Source: CAZLFQ01 sp044229535 (lineage in GTDB: Bacteria; Pseudomonadota; Alphaproteobacteria; Rickettsiales; Midichloriaceae). Taken from it: a stretch of 64,000 nt of DNA. The stretch is from the NCBI GenBank assembly GCA_044229535.1, contig JBGASU010000001.1:62001-126000 (forward strand), in the 5' to 3' direction. Each line of letters begins with the position of its first letter. Position 1 is the stretch's first letter. The notes below the pieces were generated by a model. That model was given only the letters and a program-made list of their open reading frames with translations. It was not told the DNA's origin and did no database searches. Both the position numbers and the translations under genes were made by a program. Positions 1 through 8,764 of this stretch are shown one piece after another.

Positions 1-1
1 A

Positions 2-2293
2 AACGATTATTTAGTTAAGCGTGATGCAGCATGGATGGGGCAGATATATAACTTCCTAGGTATGAGTGTTGGATGCGTTATTAACGATATTGATGAATTG
101 ACTAGAAAAGCAGCATATCAGGCTGATATTACCTACGGAACAAACAATGAATTCGGGTTTGATTACCTGCGGGATAACCTAAAGTATCAGATTGGTGAGA
201 TGGTGCAACGCGAATTTAATTTCGCGATAGTAGATGAAGTTGATAGCATACTAATAGATGAAGCACGTACTCCTCTAATAATTTCTGGGCCGACAGAGGA
301 TAATTCAGATTTATATGTCAAAGTCGATAAAATTATTCCAGCTTTAGACCAAGAACACTATGAAGTAGATGAAAAAAATAAATCTGCAATCCTAACGGAT
401 ATAGGTCATGGTGTAGTGGAAGAGATGTTGAAAAATAATAAGATTATATCGGAAGAAGGAGGGCTTTACGACTTCGAGAATATGACGGTTGTTCATCATG
501 TTAATCAAGCATTGCGTGCACACAAGTTATTCCATAAGGATGTAGATTACATAGTAAAAGATGGGAAACTTTTCATAATTGATGAATTTACTGGTCGTAT
601 AATGGATGGCAGACGCTATTCTGATGGCTTACATCAGGCGTTGGAGGCAAAAGAGAGGGTGCAAATTCAAAATGAAAATCAGACCTTGGCATCTATTACT
701 TTCCAGAATTATTTTAGGATGTACCCAAAACTCGCAGGTATGACAGGAACTGCAATGACTGAGGCTGCAGAGTTTAATGATATATATCGTTTGGAATCTG
801 TATCTATACCAACGCATGTAGAGGTTCAAAGAGTTGATGAAGATGATACGATATATTTAACTGAAAAAGAAAAATATAATGCAATTGTAGACGAAATTAA
901 ATCTGCTCACGCCAAAGGTCAGCCAGTACTAGTTGGCACAGTTAGTATTGAGAAATCGGAATATATTGCTTCACTATTAAAAAAAGAAAAGATTAAACAT
1001 AACGTCTTAAACGCTCGTTACCATGCCCAAGAAGCAGAAATAATTGCTCAAGCTGGAAGGTTTGGAGCGGTTACTATTGCTACAAATATGGCTGGTAGAG
1101 GAACTGATATTAAGCTAGGCGGCAACCCAGAAATGATGGTTGCGTCTGATTCTAAATTAAGTTTAGATGCGGCTAAAACCATAGTAGAAGAAGATAAGGC
1201 AAAAGTTCTTGGAGCTGGTGGTTTGTTTGTATTAGGTACGGAAAGACATGAGTCGAGACGTATTGATAACCAGCTAAGAGGTCGTTCTGGTCGTCAGGGT
1301 GACCCTGGTAGAACAAAGTTCTATCTATCTCTGGAAGATGATCTAATGAGGATTTTTGGCTCTGATAAGATCAAAAGCCTATTGTCTAAACTAGGAGTGA
1401 AAGATGGTGAGGCTATAGTGCACCCATGGATTAGCCGTTCTTTAGAAAAAGCCCAGAGTAAAGTCGAAGCTAGAAATTACGATATTCGTAAGACATTGTT
1501 GAGATTTGACGATGTAATGAACGAACAAAGAAAAGTTATTTATGATCAACGCAAATACTTGATGCAAACTGAAGAGTTGAGATCAAACCTACTTTCTATG
1601 GCTATAGAAATTGCTAAAGAGTATATCCATAGTTGTATTCCAGCAAACTCTCTTCCTGAACAGTGGGATGTAGATTCTTTGGAAAAAAATGTTTTCAAGT
1701 TATTCTCTATTCATATTGATTTAAAAACTCTAGCACAGAAAGAAGGAGTGGCAGAAGAAGAGATAGAAAAAACCGTGATAACTGCACTGGAGGCTTTATA
1801 TCAAGGGAAAATTGATCAATACGGAGATGATGTAATGCGCCTTGCAGAGAAGCAAGTAATGCTTACAACGTTAGATCAGTTGTGGAAAGACCACCTACAT
1901 ATTCTTGACCATTTAAGAACTGGCATAGGGCTAAGAGCTTACGCACAAAAAGATCCTTTAAATGAATATAAGATAGAGTCGTTTAATTTATTTGAAAAAT
2001 TATTAGATGAAGTAGCAGAAGTCACGGTGGCTAGAATGTTTCATATTCATATAGCTCATGATATAAACCTTGAATTGCCTAATAAACCCACTAAGTCTTT
2101 CGAGACTAGAAAAGATCCAGCTATAGATGCTGTACCTGAAAAAGCCGATCATATTGGATCTACTCTGAAGAATCACGTCAATCCTGAAGATAGAGATCCG
2201 CGCGATCCATCTACATGGGGTAAAGTTGCAAGGAATGACTTGTGTCCTTGCGGTTCTGGAAATAAATATAAACATTGTCATGGGGCAATTTAA
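2..2293 (+). CDS. secA: Protein translocase ATPase SecA (5' end outside the window)
   Basis: SecA is the cytosolic ATPase that drives unfolded preproteins through the SecYEG channel. The reading frame is open from base 2, and the first residues (NDYLVKRDAAWMGQ...) match the inside of SecA motor domain 1. The ATG at 35 is therefore internal, and roughly the first 130-140 residues lie before the window. Visible are the DEVDSILIDEART segment, the GTVSIEKSE and NMAGRGTDIKLGG motifs of the second motor domain, the RGRSGRQGDPG arginine-finger motif, the helical scaffold with WKDHLHILDHLR, and a C-terminal CPCGSGNKYKHCH zinc-binding SEC-C tail. That tail binds SecB or ribosomes in other species. The gene ends two bases before the ATG of the next, secreted protein. 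Identification is certain; only the N-terminus is missing. Confidence 0.98.
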   Translation, partial: NDYLVKRDAAWMGQIYNFLGMSVGCVINDIDELTRKAAYQADITYGTNNEFGFDYLRDNLKYQIGEMVQREFNFAIVDEVDSILIDEARTPLIISGPTEDNSDLYVKVDKIIPALDQEHYEVDEKNKSAILTDIGHGVVEEMLKNNKIISEEGGLYDFENMTVVHHVNQALRAHKLFHKDVDYIVKDGKLFIIDEFTGRIMDGRRYSDGLHQALEAKERVQIQNENQTLASITFQNYFRMYPKLAGMTGTAMTEAAEFNDIYRLESVSIPTHVEVQRVDEDDTIYLTEKEKYNAIVDEIKSAHAKGQPVLVGTVSIEKSEYIASLLKKEKIKHNVLNARYHAQEAEIIAQAGRFGAVTIATNMAGRGTDIKLGGNPEMMVASDSKLSLDAAKTIVEEDKAKVLGAGGLFVLGTERHESRRIDNQLRGRSGRQGDPGRTKFYLSLEDDLMRIFGSDKIKSLLSKLGVKDGEAIVHPWISRSLEKAQSKVEARNYDIRKTLLRFDDVMNEQRKVIYDQRKYLMQTEELRSNLLSMAIEIAKEYIHSCIPANSLPEQWDVDSLEKNVFKLFSIHIDLKTLAQKEGVAEEEIEKTVITALEALYQGKIDQYGDDVMRLAEKQVMLTTLDQLWKDHLHILDHLRTGIGLRAYAQKDPLNEYKIESFNLFEKLLDEVAEVTVARMFHIHIAHDINLELPNKPTKSFETRKDPAIDAVPEKADHIGSTLKNHVNPEDRDPRDPSTWGKVARNDLCPCGSGNKYKHCHGAI

Positions 2294-2295
2294 GA

Positions 2296-3108
2296 ATGAT
2301 ATTCAAACATGTAGTTTGGCTTTGCGCAACTGTGCTTTGTTGTAGAGAAGCAATCGCTGGAGCTCCATCCTCGGATATAATTTTGAATCGCGCATTTGTA
2401 GCGGCGATGAATAGTAGTAAGAAGGGTGGGGTTGACTTTAACCTTTATGAAAAAATTATTAATAATAAGCTTAATGATTATGCTGGTTCAATCAAGATTG
2501 AAGAGATCGAAGTTGGTAATTATAAGTTTTTAATTTTTCGAGAAAATTCAAAGTCTGGCGCATTATTTATATCTGATCCTGAAGGTAAGATAATATTTCA
2601 TAAAGAAGAATGGGGTTCAGATCACAGAGTTGTCTACCCATACGCAGATAATAAAAAATATTTTGCTATAACTAGAAAAGAGCCGATGGATAATCCTGGC
2701 GAACACAAGGAGTTTATCCATGTTTTTGAGGTGGATAAAAAAACGGTGAAAAATGTTTTATCTTACCTTAATTCAACAGAATATTGCATCTTAAATCCTA
2801 TGCTGCCAAAAGATGTTAAACAGGAAATAGAGGGGAAGTTTTATTCTGCCTGCTCGGCAAAAGCAGTCGTTAAGAAACTAACAGATTCAGAAGCTGAGAT
2901 ACAATATACGTACAAGCTTGAAAAAGATTTTCTTAGTGATGCACAATACCAAAAAGTTTTGGTGATGTATAATTTTACTCAGCAAGGAGAATCTGTATTT
3001 AACTGGACATTTAAACGTCAAAAGACAGGCTTTTACACACTAACGCGTGGTAGAACTGTTCACCCAATTACTAATGAAAACACCTTTGCTAAAGTATCTA
3101 TAAAGTAA
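2296..3108 (+). CDS. Secreted or periplasmic protein of unknown function
   Basis: I do not recognise a family. The frame is open upstream to a TTG at 2275 inside secA, but the ATG at 2296 is preferred. It gives a classical signal peptide: a short basic start, a hydrophobic stretch (VVWLCATVLCC), then a cleavage-like AIAGA around residue 20. The mature part (about 250 residues) is rich in beta-prone and charged residues, has no membrane segment, and contains scattered cysteines (EYCIL, YSACSAK) that could form disulphides. It follows secA by 2 bp, so it is probably cotranscribed with it. It is convergent with rseP, with only 2 bp between the stop codons. Export is inferred from the signal peptide; the function is unknown. 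Confidence 0.75.
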   Translation: MIFKHVVWLCATVLCCREAIAGAPSSDIILNRAFVAAMNSSKKGGVDFNLYEKIINNKLNDYAGSIKIEEIEVGNYKFLIFRENSKSGALFISDPEGKIIFHKEEWGSDHRVVYPYADNKKYFAITRKEPMDNPGEHKEFIHVFEVDKKTVKNVLSYLNSTEYCILNPMLPKDVKQEIEGKFYSACSAKAVVKKLTDSEAEIQYTYKLEKDFLSDAQYQKVLVMYNFTQQGESVFNWTFKRQKTGFYTLTRGRTVHPITNENTFAKVSIK

Positions 3109-3110
3109 TT

Positions 3111-4247
3111 CTAAGAGAATCTAAATAACCAAACGAAATCTTTAATTACGACATATATCATCAAGGTCATTAGTATGGCGAAGCCTATTCTGAACCCTAT
3201 CATCTGTATTCTTTCATTTAGAGGTTTGCCCTTTATAGATTCAATCGCGTAATACATTAAATGTCCACCATCTAGCATTGGAATAGGAAATAGGTTAACA
3301 AGGCCAAGATTGATCGATATTAAAGCAATGAACCAAAGAATGCCATTTAAACCAGCAGCGGCAGATTGACCTGAATACTTAGCTATTTTTATAGGGCCGC
3401 CTAGATCATCTGTCCCCCTAGCACCTGTAAGCATTTGCCAGACAGCTTGCAACATTCCTATGGATATTTTGTACGCATCTTGGACTGCTTCCCCCGTTGC
3501 TTGTACAAAGCTCAGCTCTTCACTTTTAAATTTATTTGATGAAATACCTAACATAGGCATGTTAATTTCGTTACCAAACACATCTTTAGTTTTTTTAACT
3601 TCAGGTGTTATAACAAATTCTTTTTCCACTCCATTTCTATCAATAGTTATGTTCATTGGACTTCCAACATTTAATGCTAAATACTGCCTAATGTCGTCAA
3701 ATGAATCTATGGTATGGTTGTCGATTTTTGTAATTGTATCGCCAATTTTAAAGCCTGCTTTTTCGGCCACACTGTTTTCTACGATGGCGGTTATTTCTGG
3801 GATAATATAAGCTTTGCCATTAATTGTAAAAATGCTGGCAAGTATAACGATAGCAAGAATATAATTGGCGGCAGGGCCCGCGAAAACAATCGATGCTTTT
3901 TGCCATATTTTTTTAAAATAAAATGACTGCTCTTTTTCTTTTTTAGAAAGTTTTTGTAGCTTTGAAAAGTCTGGTGAGCTAGATGGGTCAGCATCGCCAT
4001 ACATCTTTACATAACCACCGAAAGGAATTAATGCAATCCTCCATCGTGTTCCATGTGGATCAACCCATCCGAATAGCTCGGTTCCAAAGCCAATAGAAAA
4101 AGTTTCTACTTTTACGCCATTGATCCGAGCAACGATATAGTGTCCAAATTCATGTACAAACACTACAACTGTTATTACAACGACAAACCAAAACACACTT
4201 ACAAGGCTGTTTATAAAAATAAGGCTGTTTATAAAAATTGGATCCAT
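3111..4247 (-). CDS. rseP: Site-2 intramembrane metalloprotease RseP
   Basis: This is a membrane-embedded zinc protease that cuts anti-sigma factors and remnant signal peptides within the bilayer. The HEFGH zinc motif is at residues 32-36, inside the first membrane helix. One PDZ region occupies the middle (around GFKIGDTITKIDNHTIDSF), and the third metal ligand lies in the C-terminal NLFPIPMLDGGH motif. At 378 residues it is shorter than the 450-residue E. coli enzyme with two PDZ domains, but normal for alphaproteobacteria. The N-terminus carries an 18-bp tandem duplication that repeats IFINSL. In many alphaproteobacteria rseP sits next to bamA; here its upstream neighbours are a winged-helix protein and bamE. 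Role from family knowledge; catalytic motifs seen directly. Confidence 0.95.
   Translation of the reverse strand: MDPIFINSLIFINSLVSVFWFVVVITVVVFVHEFGHYIVARINGVKVETFSIGFGTELFGWVDPHGTRWRIALIPFGGYVKMYGDADPSSSPDFSKLQKLSKKEKEQSFYFKKIWQKASIVFAGPAANYILAIVILASIFTINGKAYIIPEITAIVENSVAEKAGFKIGDTITKIDNHTIDSFDDIRQYLALNVGSPMNITIDRNGVEKEFVITPEVKKTKDVFGNEINMPMLGISSNKFKSEELSFVQATGEAVQDAYKISIGMLQAVWQMLTGARGTDDLGGPIKIAKYSGQSAAAGLNGILWFIALISINLGLVNLFPIPMLDGGHLMYYAIESIKGKPLNERIQMIGFRIGFAILMTLMIYVVIKDFVWLFRFS
4203..4238. repeat. 18-bp perfect tandem duplication at the rseP N-terminus
   Basis: Two adjacent copies of an 18-bp unit (4203-4220 and 4221-4238) duplicate six codons in frame, giving FINSLIFINSL just before the first membrane helix of RseP. 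The copies are identical, so the event is recent or the locus slips. Confidence 0.9.
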
Positions 4248-4301
4248 GGATGAGCTCGAAAAATTCCTATTAGACTAATATATTTAATTCGGCACGAATT
4301 G

Positions 4302-4808
4302 CTAGTTATAACTTTTATAGGTAAGTTTTACAGATTCATTTTCAGTTGAAATTGTGATGTCATTCTTTAGAGATTCAAGCTTTTGTCGCAGTCTATATAT
4401 ATGAGTTTCTAGAGTGCTTGTTTCTAATTTTTCTGTAATACCCCATATTGATTTCAAAAGCTCTGATTTAGTATCTGTGAAATTTTGCGATTCTAATAAG
4501 TGTAGTAAAATTTGCTTCTCTTTTTCCGTTAGTGAAATCTCATTGTTTTGCAAAGAAATGGTTCTTTTTTTAGGATTGAAATCGACGCCTAAAAACTCAA
4601 TTTTATCAGGAATAGATTCATTGATAATCACCTGCACTAATTCTCTTAGCATTACTGGCTTTTGCAAGGTTACGGTGCCGATTGAGATTTGTTTTTTATC
4701 ATCGGAAACAATAGTTTTAGAATCGTTGTCTATTGATAATTTTGGGAAATATGCTAATGCTTCTTTTATATACTCTTTTTTACTAACGATTTTAATACGT
4801 ATAGTCAT
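4302..4808 (-). CDS. OmpR/PhoB-type winged-helix protein with a degenerate receiver
   Basis: The C-terminal half (about residues 75-165) matches an OmpR/PhoB effector domain: the segment with EISLTEKEKQILLHLLES, the helix containing LLKSIWG, and the recognition helix ETSTLETHIYRLRQKLE. The N-terminal 70 residues are shorter than a receiver domain and lack a clear phosphoacceptor aspartate. A QKPVMLRELVQVI segment recalls the conserved lysine-proline end of receivers. It is therefore probably a DNA-binding regulator working without phosphorylation. It lies 6 bp downstream of bamE and may be cotranscribed with ffh and bamE. No cognate kinase is adjacent. The target genes are unknown. Confidence 0.75.
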   Translation of the reverse strand: MTIRIKIVSKKEYIKEALAYFPKLSIDNDSKTIVSDDKKQISIGTVTLQKPVMLRELVQVIINESIPDKIEFLGVDFNPKKRTISLQNNEISLTEKEKQILLHLLESQNFTDTKSELLKSIWGITEKLETSTLETHIYRLRQKLESLKNDITISTENESVKLTYKSYN

Positions 4809-4814
4809 ATCAAG

Positions 4815-5249
4815 TTAATATTGTTTGGTCTTTTTATTAAATTTCCCTATGTTTGTCATTATTTGCTCTATTGGTGTTAAAGTATTGCCTTGGATTTCTG
4901 TCTTTCCTTCTGAGAAAGCTATTTGGTTAGCATCGTCTAATGTGTATTCATTTATACTAGATACTATATCTTTTTCATTAAATGCAATTGCCAAAACTTT
5001 TTGTTCCGTGATCTTTGGATCAAAAAAGGCTATTTTTTCAACTGAATAATTAATGTAATATAGGGTTTTCGTGCCAAAATCAGACTTTGAAGTAGGCGAG
5101 CCTAATTCATGTATAACTCTACCATAATCAGTTTCCCCCACTTTAATTGTTTCGGCATTGTTTTGCTCGAAGCTATAGCCATGATGGTATACTTCTTTAG
5201 CGCAGCCTGTAAGGCTTAATATTAATCCAATTAAAGCGATTTTTCTCAT
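4815..5249 (-). CDS. bamE: Outer membrane assembly lipoprotein BamE (SmpA/OmlA family)
   Basis: The protein begins with a lipoprotein signal peptide ending in the lipobox LTGC (Cys16 or so). A SmpA/OmlA-like fold follows: KVGETDYGRVIHELGSPT is the typical start of the domain, then a beta-rich YYINY/VLAIAF core. BamE stabilises the BamABCD complex that inserts beta-barrels into the outer membrane. Length (144 residues) is normal for alphaproteobacterial members, which carry a C-terminal extension. Its start codon overlaps the stop of a 42-codon ORF downstream of ffh by 4 bases (ATGA), which suggests translational coupling. Family call from motif order; function by homology. Confidence 0.88.
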   Translation of the reverse strand: MRKIALIGLILSLTGCAKEVYHHGYSFEQNNAETIKVGETDYGRVIHELGSPTSKSDFGTKTLYYINYSVEKIAFFDPKITEQKVLAIAFNEKDIVSSINEYTLDDANQIAFSEGKTEIQGNTLTPIEQIMTNIGKFNKKTKQY

Positions 5250-5374
5250 TTCTTATTTCCCTCTTTTACTCGCTGTTGCTCTTTGCGTCTTTTTAAATTA
5301 TCGCGCAACTTTTGAGCTAATGCTTCTTTTTTTTTAACGTTTGTATTTTTTGTATTTGGAAGGAGCTTAGACAT
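5246..5374 (-). CDS. Tiny lysine/arginine-rich ORF linking ffh and bamE
   Basis: A 42-codon ORF begins with ATG at 5374, overlapping the ffh stop by 8 bases. It ends with TGA at 5246-5248, overlapping the bamE start by 4 bases. The product starts MSKLLPNTKNTNVKKKEAL and is mostly basic helix (KLRDNLKRRKEQQ). The double overlap fits translational coupling and argues that it is a real gene rather than noise. No family is recognised; a nucleic-acid or ribosome-associated role is only a guess from the charge. Confidence 0.6.
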   Translation of the reverse strand: MSKLLPNTKNTNVKKKEALAQKLRDNLKRRKEQQRVKEGNKK

Positions 5375-6710
5375 TTAGCATCCTCTTCATTTTATCCATT
5401 TCTTTTGGAGACATGCCACCAAATTTTCTCATCATTTTATTCATAGTCATAAATTGCTTAAGTAGCTTATTTACATCCTCGACTTTAGTACCAGAACCCA
5501 AGGCAATTCTTTTTCTTCTAGATGCGTTTATTAGATCTGGACTACGCCTTTCTTTCTTAGTCATGGACTGTATTATGGCTTCTTGTCGTATCAAAATTTT
5601 ATCATCTATATTGGCGCCTGCTAGTTGATCTTTTATTTTGCCGATGCCAGGTATTAGGTTCATCATCTTACCTAAGCCACCCATTTTTTTCATCGTACGA
5701 AGTTGCGATAAAAGGTCTTCCATATCGAAAGACCCTTTTTGCATTTTAGTTGCCATTTTTTTGGCATCTTCTTCGTTAATTGCTTCACTAGCTTTTTCAA
5801 CTAGAGAAACAACATCACCCATATCTAAAATTCTAGATACAATTCTATCAGGATGGAATTCTTCAAATTCAGATGGTTTTTCACCAACACCAATAAATTT
5901 AATTGGACAGCCAGTAATTTGCCTCATGCTTAATGCTGCACCACCCCTAGCATCGCCGTCGATTCTTGTTAGTATGATGCCAGTAAGGCCAACTTTATCA
6001 TTAAACTCTCTTGCGATATTTACGGCGTCTTGTCCCGTTAAAGAATCAGCAACCAATAATGTTTCTATAGGGCTTGTAATAGACTTGACTTGCTTTAATT
6101 CCTCAATCAAGTCTTTATCTGTATGAAGCCTACCTGCTGTATCCAATATAAGTATATCAAATGATTCTTTTGTAGCTTGTTCTAAAGCTCTTTTAGCGAT
6201 TTGTAGAGGTTTTTGGTCTTTTATTATTGATACTGAGTCAATAGCAATTTGCTTTGCTAAAACTTCAAGTTGGTCTTGCGCTGCAGGACGGTATGTATCA
6301 AGAGATGTAACTAAAACTTTTTTATGAGCTTTTTGCTTTAATCTTAATGCTAACTTAGCAGTGGATGTAGTTTTACCAGAGCCTTGTAAACCTACCATCA
6401 TTATTACTGCAGGTGGTTGGGCGTGCAGGTTCAATGCTTGATTATCACTTCCGAGTAAAGAGACCAATTTGTCATGGACTATTTTTACAATTTGCTGACC
6501 GGGAGTTATGCTTTTGATAACTTCGGCTCCAATAGCTTTTTCTTTTATTGTATTGATAAATGACTTGGCTATATCTAGAGACACGTCAGCCTCAAGTAGT
6601 GCGAGGCGAATCTCACGCATTGCCACATTTATATCATCCTCAGAAATATATCCTTTGCCTCTGAGTTTATCGAATACTTTGCCTAAGCTGTTACCAAGTC
6701 TTGAAAACAT
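5367..6710 (-). CDS. ffh: Signal recognition particle protein Ffh
   Basis: Ffh is the GTPase of the signal recognition particle, which delivers nascent membrane proteins to FtsY and SecYEG. The helical N domain is followed by the G domain with P-loop GLQGSGKTT, DTAGR (G3) and TRIDGDARGGAAL (G4/closing motif). A methionine-rich M domain ends with MTMNKMMRKFGGMSPKEMDKMKRML. The frame extends three codons upstream to a GTG at 6719, but the ATG at 6710 (MFSRLGNSLG) fits the family start. Length is 447 residues, as usual. It heads a reverse-strand set with the 42-aa ORF, bamE and the winged-helix gene, and diverges from mutL across about 60 bp. No 4.5S RNA gene was recognised here. Confidence 0.98.
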   Translation of the reverse strand: MFSRLGNSLGKVFDKLRGKGYISEDDINVAMREIRLALLEADVSLDIAKSFINTIKEKAIGAEVIKSITPGQQIVKIVHDKLVSLLGSDNQALNLHAQPPAVIMMVGLQGSGKTTSTAKLALRLKQKAHKKVLVTSLDTYRPAAQDQLEVLAKQIAIDSVSIIKDQKPLQIAKRALEQATKESFDILILDTAGRLHTDKDLIEELKQVKSITSPIETLLVADSLTGQDAVNIAREFNDKVGLTGIILTRIDGDARGGAALSMRQITGCPIKFIGVGEKPSEFEEFHPDRIVSRILDMGDVVSLVEKASEAINEEDAKKMATKMQKGSFDMEDLLSQLRTMKKMGGLGKMMNLIPGIGKIKDQLAGANIDDKILIRQEAIIQSMTKKERRSPDLINASRRKRIALGSGTKVEDVNKLLKQFMTMNKMMRKFGGMSPKEMDKMKRMLNV

Positions 6711-6771
6711 TTTTAACACGTATAATATACGTGCCTATGTTAGGAAAAATAACGTAAATTGCAAGTTTTAT

Positions 6772-8550
6772 ATGGCGAAAATCAAATTATTATCTGAAAA
6801 AACTATCAATCAAATTGCTGCTGGAGAAGTTGTTGATAGGCCTATTTCGGTAATAAAAGAGCTGGTTGAAAATTCATTAGATGCTAAGGCGACTAGTATT
6901 ATTGTTGAAATAGAAGAGGGTGGACATAATTTAATCAGTATTTCTGATAATGGTCATGGTATTGAAAAAGAACAATTGGAGTTGGCTGTAGAGAGACATG
7001 CCACATCCAAATTAGATGAGTCAGATATAAATAATATAATCCACTTTGGGTTTCGCGGAGAAGCATTGCCGTCAATTGCCTCAGTGAGTAAGTTAAAGAT
7101 CGTTTCAAGGACGCAGAATTCAAATAATGCTTGGGAGATTAGTGTAAATGGAGGGGAAAAATCTGGCATTAAACCCGCTTCAAGAGAAATTGGTACGACC
7201 GTTGAAGTAAGAGATATTTTTTCATATACACCCGCTAGGTTGAAGTTTTTAAAATCACAAAGATCAGAGGTGAGTGCAGCATTAGATTTGATACATAAGT
7301 TCGCTTTGGTTAATGATGGTGTCAGTTTTAAATTGATATCAAATAGCAAGCAGATTTACGAAGTTAATAGCGATGATCATTCGACATCGGAAGTTAAGCT
7401 ATCTGAAATTTTGGGTGAGGATTTCATAAAAAATTCTGTTCAGTTCTCATCTGCTAACCATTTTGCTAAGGTTTATGGGTATGCTGGCCTACCAACTTTA
7501 AATGCAAGCTCTGGAGTTTATCAGCACTATTTTGTCAATCATAGACCAATCAAGGACAAACTACTTTTAACAGCTGTAAAGGTCGCTTACCAAAATTTAA
7601 TACCACATGGAAAATATCCAAAAATAGTTGTTTTCTTAGAGGTTGATCCTTATAGAGTTGATGTTAATGTGCACCCTACAAAAGCAGAAGTACGATTCCG
7701 TGATAGTAACGAAATAAAAGATCTAATTGTCAGTGCTGTTCGAGGTGCTTTAAAAAGTAAATTATATGCTGCAAGTTCTACGGTTTCTCCTATAAAGAGC
7801 TTTGAAAATCATCCAAAACAAGTGGAGAGTAAACCTGCATACGAGATACAAAGCCCGAATGCATTTTCCAATGTTTTACAAAAGCCAATACAGACTGAAA
7901 GCTATATTATTGCCGAGTCAGTAGATTCTGTTTTTCAAGCACCAACTAAGATACCCCAGTTGTTTGAAGAGCCTCCATTAGGTTATGCCAAATGTCAAAT
8001 TGGTAACACCTATATAATTGCCGAGACAAAAGAAGGTTTGATAATAGTAGATCAACATGCTGCGCATGAGAGGCTTGTGTTGGAAAACATTAAAGAGCAG
8101 ATTGCAAAAGGAGATATTAAATCTCAGAGATTGTTAATTCCAGAAGTTATATCTATGCCTAAAAATTTATTAGCGCTGTTGCAGGATAATTTAGAATCTT
8201 TGGCAAAACTCGGTATTGTTATTGAAGTTTCGTCTGATAAAGATGTGAAAGTTCTGCAATTACCAACTGTATTTAGCAAACTAAATACAAAAGAATTGAT
8301 AATCGATATAGCAGAATATTTACTTGAACATGGTGGTACAGATATAGTTGATCAGAAAAGAGAGTTTATATTAGGAAATATTGCATGCCATTCAAGCATA
8401 AGGGCAGGAAGGAAAATGAATATTGAAGAGATGAACGCTTTGTTGCGCGACATAGAAAAGACCCCATTTTCTGGTCAATGCAATCATGGCAGACCAACCT
8501 ACACAAAACTTTCTATAAATGACTTAGAGAAAATTTTTGAGCGCGCTTAA
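6772..8550 (+). CDS. mutL: DNA mismatch repair protein MutL with endonuclease motif
   Basis: MutL couples mismatch recognition by MutS to strand removal. The open frame runs upstream into ffh, but the family start is the ATG at 6772 (MAKIKLLSEKTINQIAAGEVV). The N-terminal GHKL ATPase shows DNGHGI, TSKL and GFRGEAL motifs. A variable linker covers about residues 340-400. The C-terminal dimerisation domain carries DQHAAHERLVLE, which fits the DQHAx2Ex4E metal site of endonuclease-type MutL, and CNHGRPT. Both support nicking activity rather than dependence on MutH. Length is 592 residues. A TATAAT sequence at 6721-6726 in the divergent gap may serve as the -10 element. Confidence 0.97.
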   Translation: MAKIKLLSEKTINQIAAGEVVDRPISVIKELVENSLDAKATSIIVEIEEGGHNLISISDNGHGIEKEQLELAVERHATSKLDESDINNIIHFGFRGEALPSIASVSKLKIVSRTQNSNNAWEISVNGGEKSGIKPASREIGTTVEVRDIFSYTPARLKFLKSQRSEVSAALDLIHKFALVNDGVSFKLISNSKQIYEVNSDDHSTSEVKLSEILGEDFIKNSVQFSSANHFAKVYGYAGLPTLNASSGVYQHYFVNHRPIKDKLLLTAVKVAYQNLIPHGKYPKIVVFLEVDPYRVDVNVHPTKAEVRFRDSNEIKDLIVSAVRGALKSKLYAASSTVSPIKSFENHPKQVESKPAYEIQSPNAFSNVLQKPIQTESYIIAESVDSVFQAPTKIPQLFEEPPLGYAKCQIGNTYIIAETKEGLIIVDQHAAHERLVLENIKEQIAKGDIKSQRLLIPEVISMPKNLLALLQDNLESLAKLGIVIEVSSDKDVKVLQLPTVFSKLNTKELIIDIAEYLLEHGGTDIVDQKREFILGNIACHSSIRAGRKMNIEEMNALLRDIEKTPFSGQCNHGRPTYTKLSINDLEKIFERA

Positions 8551-8764
8551 CTATTTGTGAAGTTTGCTATCTTAATACTAATAATTTTGCGTCATCTCAT
8601 TTTTATTGTGTGGTGATAGAAATATATAAATCTTTTTATATATTAGAAATCATTCCATCTAAAGACATACGGATGGTTTGGGCTGTGTTAAAAAATAGAC
8701 TTTTTACTTGATCTATATATCTTTTGTTCGTACATTCATATTATGAGCCCAATTTATTAAGGTT

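Noticed and set aside
6508..6771. Upstream extension of the mutL frame by 88 codons
   Set aside because: It overlaps ffh on the other strand and does not match MutL; the family start is the ATG at 6772.
8551..8764. Search for an RNA gene or promoter in the 214-bp gap between mutL and the secretin
   Set aside because: No tRNA-like fold, strong hairpin or convincing promoter seen; only an AAGG ribosome site close to the secretin start.
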